NCBI GenBank assembly: GCA_963931865.1
Contig: OZ007514.1
Coordinates: 2,428,027 to 2,492,026 of the forward strand
Length of the DNA stretch: 64,000 bases
Direction: 5' to 3'
From: Axinella damicornis
Taxonomy: Eukaryota; Porifera; Demospongiae; Axinellida; Axinellidae
Shown here: positions 21,242 through 31,927 of the stretch, one piece after another
How the letters are laid out: each line of letters starts with the position of its first letter
Numbering within the stretch: position 1 is the first letter of the stretch
Notes under the pieces: generated by a model
What the model was told of the DNA's origin: nothing
Seen by the model: only the letters and a program-made list of their open reading frames with translations
The model's database searches: none
Position numbers and translations under genes: made by a program

Positions 21242-24200
21242 AAAGTGCATGAGCTGCTTCACATACATAATACTTCACAGCTTTTCGAGGGGGGCAGCAA
21301 AGATTCAAGGGGGGACAATAAAAAATGCCCCTAAATGAAACCCTGGCCGAATGTAACACAAAGAACGGAATGAAAACAGGTCAAGTATGGGAATGAAAAT
21401 GGGGTAGAGGGCACAAGTGGACAGTTTAACAGGCAAATACAGTTTGTAATATGCAATGGAAAGATGCAGGGTGGAATGGAACGTAGAATAGATTGGATTG
21501 TACTGTTTACCAAAACTCCATAAACTGAAAGTCGTTACTTAGACGTGCAGAAACAACCCCTCATCTGAAGGGACTTGGAACACCCCTTGTCTGAGAGGAC
21601 TTGGAAGGAAGCATTGCAGTTCTGTCTTGGTAAACAACACTGTTTTGGAGGATTCGTAGCCCTAAAAGCACAGCCACAGGAAGACTACACTGACCACAGA
21701 ATCTTACAAGGTAAGTCCTCTTGCCAAAACCTATTCTGACCACACAGCACAGATAGAAGCACAACAAGGCAACCACACAGCATGAATGCCTTCAAGTGAC
21801 AACCCAGTCTCATCCCAACCTCAGAGCAGATCGCTTTCATTACACTGGAAGCGATATATGCGCTGGACGAAAGGTCTGGGAACGAGACAATGACAACGCA
21901 GATGCCAGAGGCCCAGAGGCACCTTTGCAGGCCCAAGCTGGCATCTGATTGGTTTACTTAGGTCATCTGACTAAGTAAACCAATCAGATGCCAGCTTTGG
22001 GCCTGCAGGTCATCTGACTTAGCACAATATTTAGGGGATGGTTAGGATGACATTAACTGCCAATGGTTTCCAAAGGATAGACCATTCCCATTTAATGATC
22101 ACTTGAACATTCCAAATTCTTAACAGTATGCGCAAACTCTGTATGTACAAATGGTATCAAGCAGGTATAGAACGGACTTCTTGGGTGAGGTAAAATAGTA
22201 ATCTGTAGTCGTGGTGCTCTGTCACTCGGAATTTACAAAGCAGTCACGTAACTCTGGGACCCTAGCCAATCCGTTCATAGCAGTCATGTGACTCTGGGAC
22301 CCTATCCAATCTGATAACTTGTTGTACTGAACTGACAAAGAGGCTGACTCACTGATCATCCGTTGGAACAATAGTATGTTCCCATCTGCAGTAGACACAA
22401 ATATCTGATCTTCATAATACCTAGAAGTAGATGGGGAGGGGTGGGGGGGGGGGGGGGGGGGGGGGGTGAGGGAGGGAGGGAGGGAGGGGGGGGGGGGGGG
22501 GGAGGGGGGGATGGAGGGAGGGATGGAGGGATGGAGGGAGGGATGGAGGGAGGGAGGGAGGGGGGAGGGGGATGGAGGGATGGAGGGAGGGAGGGATGGA
22601 GGGAGGGAGGGAGGGAGGGAGGAGGGAGGGAGGGAGGGAGATTAATAGACTCCACATAGTACAATGTAATTGTCTGGTTGTAAAGTAAATGGCAGGGGCA
22701 TACCCATTGCTGTGATGTAATTGCTAGGAATATATTACAGAGGCTTACCCCATTGCTGTGATGGAGTCGGTAAACTGTGCTGAGGAGATGCACATCTTTG
22801 AGGACTCATTACTAGCACTGTAGATGAGAATTCTGCAGGAGGGAGGGAGGGAGGGAGGGAGAGAGCGAGAGAGAGAGCGAGAGTGAGAAAGGGGGGACAA
22901 GAAGACAAGCAGGCAGACAGGAAGGGAGGGTAAAGAGTGAAAATGAGAGAGAACTATAGAGAAATGTTCCTCCATGGACTCCCTGAGGTTAGCATGGCAT
23001 TTTCCAGGAAACCCCAAGTCTAAACCTGATAGGCTTACTTCATCAAACAAGTAAACTGATATGTCATTGGAAAAATACTGTGGCCACAGGTACATACATA
23101 CAAATTGATAATTGGGGATTTTGTGTAGTGACCTTTCACATTCCTCTGGCTGACTGGGTCAGTCTCATGTGAGCACGATGCAAAAATCTGCCTGATAAGA
23201 CTGGGAATACCGTAGATCGGGAAATTTTCGTGTTAAAAGTATTTCGTGCGTAAAATTTTCGTGGCGTTAAAATTTCGTAGTAAAGCTCATCAACGAAAAA
23301 TTTTTAACAATCATTGTGTCAAGAATAGAAACGTACGAACGAGCTGCTGCTATGCCATGGTCACTGATGTACCGACAAAGCATTCTTCTGGGCTGTATCT
23401 CCTGTACGGCCCGCACTTCTCCGCTTCGGCCCGCTTGTCGATTCGAGCACCTCCCAATTCGCTGAGGCAATACCTCGCGAAGGAACGGAGAACGACAGAG
23501 ATCTTTTGGGATCAGGGAGTCACGTGGCTGACCGTAAAAATTATTCGTTGCGGTTAAAATTCGTGCGTTAAATTTTCGTGGTTGAGGGCAACTACGAAAA
23601 TATTTTAACAACGAAAATTTCCCGATCTACGGTAGGCTAGCCATCTCCCTTAAACACTTACTTCCCACACTGTGTTCCCATCCACACGGTGGATATATCC
23701 GAGTCCGGGGAGAGGGATCCAGAAAGCTGTCTCGGGGGAGGGAGGAGGGGACAGAGGAGGCGGGGATGCTTATGATTGCCATGATCCTGCTAGAATCCAC
23801 CGTAAAGCACTCCAGGATGAGTGGACAATGGGTCATGCACTGCACGACGGTCACTTGGGCCGAGACGCTGTTCCCACTGGCAAACCACGCCCCGTTTGAC
23901 CCCACCTTGGTCGCACACTCACCTGTGTGGGGAATGAGGCACAAACCAGTTTTTCAGCTGCGGTTGCTACTTGATACACTTGGAAAATGGGATTGGGGAT
24001 TGGGCTTGGAACTTGTTCTCCTAGAATAGTGTTCAAGAGGGATACATAATGAGATTCATACGGTTCAGAAACATTGTGAGAATTTCAAGTGGTTGCTATA
24101 GTAATCAATAGGCAAAGGCTGGCCAAGGGCACATGTTGCTTTAGACTCAGACCAACAAGGGCACATTACAAGTCAAAGGGCACCACACCCTTCTGTAGAG

Positions 24201-24609
24201 GCCTAGTATCTCTAGCCTCATTCCCAGGCCAGGTGAGAGGAGGGAAACAATTTCCCCTCCTCCAAGGTTGCCTAGCAATACAAGATCCAGTTAATTAGGG
24301 ACAATGCAAAAGTCCACCAGGAGCTTGGCAAAAAGGCTAATTTGCAAATTGCACTTCACTCTGAAATGGACAGTGAAGGCTCCCAAAACGCTAACGTAAA
24401 CTGAGTGCCTTGACTATGCTAGAGAGGTGTCTGCATGAATCCAGTACTATGGAGGGAGGAGAAGGAAGTGGGCAATCTCACCGAGACCGTGTCGGTGACC
24501 ATGAGAGGAAACTCGTCCACAAGCAGAGGCAGCTTCTGTGTCAGTTGAATGTAGTCTTCTTCGTCCACCTCCTCCTCTGCATACACCCATGCATTCGCAT
24601 TGACCTTCT
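17247..24609 (-). CDS. ARHGEF10: RhoGEF exons 13-19: WD40-like C-terminal half with acidic insert
   Basis: Exon 13 (24482-24609) reads [10 protein letters not shown] and [14 protein letters not shown]. Exon 14 (23662-23917) has a blade with GAWFASGN and [15 protein letters not shown], a frame change, then [11 protein letters not shown]. Exon 15 (22749-22832) gives [14 protein letters not shown]; exon 16 (22353-22420) [17 protein letters not shown]; exon 17 (20946-21088) [20 protein letters not shown]; exon 18 (19556-19730) [18 protein letters not shown]; exon 19 (17247-18772) [12 protein letters not shown] and EGVPLVSGK. These are the WD40-like blades of the ARHGEF10 family. In exon 19 about 390 low-complexity residues separate the last two conserved segments, including repeats of KPEDES (about 17895-18060), GVTGNNED (17786-17830) and FRRLNTPD (17605-17660). 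The C-terminus ends with [20 protein letters not shown]. Confidence 0.88.
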
Positions 24610-24654
24610 CTATAGATGCATGCACATGCAGACATGAGTGTGTGGTGTGTGTGT

Positions 24655-24701
<47 letters not shown>

Positions 24702-27700
24702 ATCAACTGCAGTAGTAACCTTAGCTAATGGCTCAAGACCAAGAACATTACACCACCCATACAGAACGTACAGTCATGTTGCCATAATGTTACAGTACCT
24801 TTGCAGGTACCTAACATGCTCCTGTGACATACATGTTACAGGGGTAATGCAGATCTGTAACATGTATGTATTTTGTGTATTACAGACGAGAACAGTCATG
24901 CATGTGACATGTATGTTATCTGCCACATGTCTGTGCCAGGTAAGGAATTGGGACATTTCCGGTTTGACACAGGCCTGCAACAGATCTGTAAACGTACAGG
25001 TCTGTACAGGTATGTACAGACTAGAGAAAAATCCTCACAGACCTGCAACAGGCCTGTGCTATGTAACAGGACTGTAACAGACATGTACATACATGTACAT
25101 GCTACTACAGGCCCATGCACCCCATATAGTTAATGAAGCGTCCACACAGTTTTGAACAAGCCCATCTGACGAAAGAAAAAACCGTACGGTGGAGTCGCTA
25201 CGCATATATTATCGGGTTAATTTGTGTGGGTGGTCAAGCAGTCAACAGCTGAAATACATGAGTGCAGTCAAGCGGTCAAGAGCCTTTGCACTAGCAAAAC
25301 GATGGTCAAAACTTCTTGACCCAGCTTGCAGCTGTGACTATGGTGTGTATTCCCTTGGTCCACCTTGCTTTCATACCTTGCTTGTAAACTTGCATATAAG
25401 GAGCAAAAAGTCAGGTGCAAAAGCAGTTTGCCAAAGCACCCTAGCCTATAGCCGCTAGCTACAAACAGCTGAAGCAGTAGTGCCAGTACTTATATGTACG
25501 TATGAGTAGCTTGAGCTACAAAGCTAATTACAACTTAAACTACCTGGATGTAAGTAGCAAAGTGGCCTTGCTCTTCTCTGTTGCTATCAGGTAAGCTTAT
25601 GAAGGCACAGAATTACCTCAGATAACCTAGCAGAAAGTTATATAAGCTTATATACATGGAGGACTTACCAAATCTTTGGCTGTAGGCAACAACACTATTC
25701 CTCAGAACATTTCTGTAGCTGTAGTTGAGTAGGCTAATAGCAAAGCTGACAAAAGTGAAGTAGAAACCTAGAGATGCTCACTGCTAAACAGCAAGAAATT
25801 TGAATTAAACGGCAGCTGCTGCTGCCAGACGTTTGGAGCCAAAGTAATTACCGCATGCACAGGCCCCTGCACAGACCTGTACATGTCTGTACATGTCTGT
25901 ACAGTTCTGTTTAGCATTGGGTACTGTTCTATGGTCTTTACAGGCCCTCTCCTGCACAGACCTGTACAGTCTGTACAGGTCTGTTATGCACCTGTTACAG
26001 GTGCTAACACCTGTAACAGTATGTAACAGGACTCCTGGTACAGGTCTGCAAAAATTGACAGGCTCTGTACAGGTATGTTCTATGCAATGATCAGGTCTGT
26101 AACAGGTACTGACACCGGATTTTGTCTGTAACTCGACTGACACAGGACTGTTGTTTCTGTATGGGCATAGATAATAGAACAGGTATATGTTGGTTCTACT
26201 ATCTATGCATGGTTACACATGGCAACCCACTGTGATGGCTTATTCAATATCCCATAAGATACCTAAACATCCCATTGAAGACATGCCAGCACTGTAGCTA
26301 TATGGTCGATAAAACAGAAAGAAAAACACAAAAGTTGTTTATCTTTGCTCGTTTCCAACGTAAACAACAGCCACCCTCACACAGTCATGCAGCCCCATCA
26401 TACAGCCATGTTCAGACTACAATAATTCTACATATGACCAGGTACATGAACACCCATTACACATCAGTACAAGCAATTACATAACAGTACTGCAGACAGC
26501 TGGTTTCCTGGGAAGATTCATTTATAAGTTCAAAACAATTCACCCACCTAGGGCTGTGTACTGTACTACACAGATTAAGCTCAATTTGTATACACAATGT
26601 ACATAGCACCCCACTCCCCCTCGATCCTCCCTCTTCTCTGCAGTTGGGAGAGTTCATATTATGACTAAGAAAAGGCGGGAGTTTGTGTGAACTAGGTCCT
26701 CCCACTTACTGTTGGGGAGGTGGGGCATTTCCCCAGTACACCACAATCAAAACCATAGACAATCCACAGTAAAGGGTGGATAAAGGACTACTTTGGCGCC
26801 TGTCTGGAGGTGGAACAGACAACCTCTCCAGTCAGACGTCCTCACAAGTTGCTGTACGTCTGGGTCAGTCCTCTTCTGCCCCAAGGGTAGACTACAGCAT
26901 CACCCACTCAACCCCACTGCCCTGGGCTACACAGGGATGCCCATGTACTTACTCTAGCCTCGTTCCCAGGCCTTCTCACCCCAGCGTTTGTCGCTTGCAG
27001 TACGTGTTAGTACTGCAAGCGACAAACGCTGGGGTGAGAAGGCCTGGGGACGAGGCTGTACTTACTCATCTGCAGTTTGGCACAGCGCAGAGCGTTGAGC
27101 CAGTCCCTCTTTACTTTCTCTGACTGGAACAGATATGTGTGGTGACACTGCTTGTCGCCTTCTCTGAGAAAAAAAAAAGAAAAGCAAGGTAGAGCAGAAA
27201 GTCTCAAACAGGTGCCAAAGTTTTGTTGCCAAGGTAATGGTCACCAAAATTCATTTCACAATCTACTCTGGAATGAAAATTTGTTTTCCATCACTATGGA
27301 ATGTAGAGCAGATGTAGTGATTTCTCAGTAATGGAAATCACTGGCCTTTGTCTGTCACGAAACTGGGGGTGTGCTGAAACAATAATTCCTGCACAACCAA
27401 GGCCCAATGAAACTAGAAACTTTACATAGACAATTTAATAATTTCCAGTCCTCTGATGGCCTGGAACATAGAAAAACCAAGAAGTAGAATTGCTATGGTA
27501 ACCATGGTACTGAATCTAGTATCAGATTTGTGATTTCCATAGCAACTGACCTTAGAGTATCAAGTTACACTCCTGGTAACAGTTGTAAAATATTCACAAG
27601 ATTATTGGAACCAAAAAGTGTGAATAATTAAGTGACTGTGAATACAGTGCAATCAAATTCTCCCGCCAAAATATTTCACCAGAACAGTACAGACTCATTT

Positions 27701-30700
27701 ACCCAAAATTGGTCAGCAGGGAATTTTCACCTCAGACATATGAGTTCTGACTCTGAGGACCGACCAGCTATGTACAGGATATACAAGTGTTGTTGCCATA
27801 GCAACAAAATGGCAAAGTGATGTTGTAGGAAGGTTCTCCTGTTATTGAGCAGTCTTCATTTCCAGTCATAATGTTGCTACCTAAAAATTCTGCTACGAGT
27901 GTCCCATGTCTCTGCATGTAGCACAGAGGATTAAGTATGCTCTGAGTGACAGCCAGTTCACAGAGACACAGTCTCACCTGGAGGGTATGAGGAGGTCTAC
28001 CCTGCCGATCTGACACTGCTTGATCTTCTCCTTGATCCTGGCCAGCTCTCTCTGTAGCACCCTGATATGGTTCTCCAGCACATGGAGCGATAGCCCCTGG
28101 AAGGGAGGGAGGGAGGGAGGGAGGGAGGGAGGGAGGGAGGGAGGGAGGGAGGGAGGGAGGGAGGGAGGGAGGGAGGGAGGGAGGGAGGGAGGGAGGGGGG
28201 GGGGGAGGGAGGGAGGGAGGGAGGGAGGGAGGGGGGGGGAGGGAGGGGGGGGGAGGGAGGGAGGGAGGGAGGGAGGGAGGGAGGGAGGGGGGAGGGAGGG
28301 GGGGGAGGGAGGGAGGGAGGGAGGGAGGGAGGGAGGGAGGGAGGGAGGGGGGGGAGGGAGGGAGGGAGGGAGGGAGGGAGGGAGGGGGGAGGGGGGGAGG
28401 GAGGGAAGGAGGGAGGGGGGGAGGGAGGGAGGGAGGGAGGGGGGGAGGGAGGGAGGGAGGGAGGGAGGGAGGGAGGGAATGCAAAGCTATCCACTTTTGG
28501 CATAAGTTAAGGTCTCTAGTTTTGTGGTCCTGTAACGTAAGGTTGTATAGTTAGAAATGGGGCTCTGAAGTGGAGTCTTGAAGGATGACATACGGTTGTA
28601 CAATGCCATCTCTATGTCTCGGCACTCTGGTGCCAAGCACCACAAATGACTGTGGATCATTTCTCAACATGTAAGTCTGGTTCAAACATGACAGCATAGT
28701 ACACCTACATATGTCGGCAGTGTGTGAAGGTCAACCTCACTATTTCAAACATGCAGCACGGGACAGAAACACATGTTTAGTATTAACAAGAACATGACAC
28801 TATGCTGATAGTGCATGTCGGACTCCAGTACTACAGCTCTTTGGACTCCTGGCTTTCCCACGTAGAGCAGCTAGATCCCTCTTATTCTCGTTCCCAGGGT
28901 GTGTCAGGCCTTCATTTAGGAATTGTCCTCAGGTGTGGCAAATGTAATTAATACAAAGAAGTGGTGGGGCGAAGCCCTGGCACGTGTGCGTGCGTAAGCA
29001 CACCCTGAAGGGGGATCTGGGGGCACCCCCCCCCCCCCCCCCAGAAATTTTTTATCATTGTATTGTACGAGGTCACTTCTGGTGCATTTTCAGTCACTTT
29101 TAAAACCATAAATGAATACTGGTCACAAACTTGTGTTATTTTGCATTGCCATGTCTATCTCATAATTAGAGCTGTGACCAATAACCAATTAATTGATCTA
29201 TGTAGAGATCTTAACCAATATATTGGAGGTAAAATTGAGATATCAATTATTGAAATCTGTTTAGTGAGCACACATAAAATGGTCATATGCAACAGTTTAG
29301 CACTTCAAACTTATAGTAACAGTACATACAACATATTTCTCCACCCAATAATCGGATAATCGGCAATTATTCAACCCACAATAATCGGCAATTATTCAAC
29401 CCCCAATAATCAGTGTTGATTCCAGGAGCAATATCATAGCTCTACTCATAATATTGTTACTTACACATTGATTTTTCTCTACACTTAAAAAAAATCGGAA
29501 GCTCACTAATCATTATTTTACATGACTAATGAACTTCTCAGGTGAGGCGAGATTGTGCTCAGGTGGGGCACTCGCCCCACCTCGCCACACCCTAAATGAA
29601 GCCCTGTGTGTGGGAACGAGGCTAGATCCCTCTTATTCTCATTCCCAGGGCGTGTGGGAACGAGGCTAGATCCCTCTTATTCTCGTTCCCAGGGTGTGTG
29701 GGAATGAGGCTAGATCTCTCTTCCTGTGATCTTACAGCCTGTTTGCACTAGCGCTTTGGATTGACACAGTTCCACTGGTTCGAATGACCAAGACCAATTT
29801 CTAGCAAAGAGAAATTTGATCGGCCAGTGTGCAATTTGGTGCAGTCATATATTGACTTTGGATCTGCTATGACGTCAATGGTAGAATAGAGCCTCGTTCC
29901 CAGGCCAGATCTGGTATGACATCAGTTGTAGAATGGAGCCTCGTTCCCAGGCCAGATCTGGTATGATGTCAGTGGTAGAATGGAGCCTCGTTCCCAGGCC
30001 AGATCTGGTATGATGTCAGTGGTAGAATAGAGCCTCGTTCCCAGGCCAGATCTGGTATGACGTCAGTGGTAGAATAGAGCCTCGTTCCCAGGCCAGATCT
30101 GGTATGACGTCAGTGGTAGAATAGAGCCTCGTCCCTAGGCCCGATCTGGTATGACGTCAGTGGTAGAATGGAGCCTCGTTCACCAGATTCTCGTGTGAAC
30201 AGGAAGCTGTATCTAGCACACCACCACTATTTGTGTGGTAACATACGTACTGCTCAGTCAAGGTCCAGGAAAGTTGCATTGTATCGCAGTGTGAATGAGA
30301 TACGAAGACAGGAATTGTACCATTGCGATCAGCATGATTAGAGGTTTCAAATGATGTCCTTAAAATGATTTTTAATCTCAGTCACAGTTTTGACAAAAAT
30401 CGCAGTCGACCAAAGGCTATAATCCATGGTTTTTCATGATTTTGGCTGAAAATTCAACCTACTACAAAATGGACATCATTGGAATGCTCCATTCATTTTA
30501 ATCACATTGGCGCAAATCCAAGCTTCAGATCTCATTCCTAGCCCAAGTTACCTAGCTAAACGTATAGTTCAAACATTTGGCCTAATTCCTACCCATTTGT
30601 CCTGGGAGCGGATCTTTGCAGCTTAAGAATGGAGTGTTTATCATTAGCCCACTGTGCTCCAAAATTCACCCATTACTTTATTGTACTGTAACATAAGCTT

Positions 30701-31374
30701 AGGGCATAGCTGAAGATAGCACATTGAAACAAGGTGTCTACATAGTTGCAAAGCTGCAATTCATTCAAAGGGGAGACTATCCACTCAACGGCTGTTGCAG
30801 CAGAAGGCAGCATATTTCTTTGCTGCCTTGGTCTAACCCAGGAACAAAATATCCTCACATTATGCTCAGTATGAACACCGCCTATTATTATTATGCCAGC
30901 ATGCATATTAAGCTCAGGGCTACTCACAAAAAAGGCAAATCCGTGGGACAGTACCTTACGTCAGTATTCAAAAATAAAATGATATGGCTGACAACTGTCT
31001 AGCAAAGAGAAATTTGATCGGCCTGAAGTTATTATTTTGGTGCATTCATAGATTGACTTTAATTTGGGTGGTCATAGTAGACAATGGGATGGAAAAATGA
31101 CCAGCTGTTATTAATTCACTGGAGACAATGGGATGTAAAAGGCCAGCTGTTATTAATTAGTCAGTACCCACCTGGTACTCCTCATTGAGGGTGGAGAGGA
31201 GGGCGGTGATCTTCGCCATGGTGATGAAGTCGTGCTCCAGTTTCTTGTGCTGGCTCTTCAGACTGCGGTAAGTGACGGCACCTTCCGAGTCATCTGAGGT
31301 GTGTGGGGTGTGTGCATGAGTTTGTGTGGGGTGTATGTGTGTGTGTGTGTGTGGGGGGGGGGGGGGTGTGTGTG

Positions 31375-31418
<44 letters not shown>

Positions 31419-31887
31419 GCATAATACCATAGTTGCTGATTATTTCGCGTGGCAAAAATTTCGCGGTCTAGCCACTCAACGTGATGCACAAATATTTTGC
31501 GGAGGGAAATTTTCGCTGACTACCAAAAAAAAATTTCCGCTCGCTCATAACTTACTATTGACACGTGTGATCGCGCCGATGGAGGACGAGTTAGCAATTG
31601 AGTTGTGTATGCATGGCTATCTCGTCTACAGCGAAGCAACTGAGCTACTGTGTGAGCGTAAGCCCAGGAACACAAAGGACAGTAACTGTTATGCCTAGCT
31701 GTGGAAAAATATTTCGCGCGTTTAATATTCACGGTCTTACTTCAGCTGCGAATACCGTGAAAATTTGCCCACCGCGAAATTAACTGCAACTACGGTACTA
31801 GTTATCAACTTTGGGATGTAATTCTATGGGATGGTCTGTCTATGTATAGGCACAGTAGGTTTCATGCGGAGGTGGGCACCCTGGGAT

Positions 31888-31927
<40 letters not shown>

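Noticed and set aside
22421..22793. Proline-rich frames at the second G-rich tract
   Set aside because: Repeat artefacts; the real coding pieces are exons 15 and 16 in other frames.
26640..26800. Open stretch with a strong CA/GTAAGT donor in RhoGEF intron 12 (minus strand)
   Set aside because: No frame fits the phases of exons 12 and 13, which already join correctly to each other; at most an alternative exon.
28020..28505. Long open frames on both strands over the GGGA array (proline/leucine/serine or glycine/arginine rich)
   Set aside because: They are produced by the tetranucleotide repeat; only the small exon at 27978-28096 next to it is supported.
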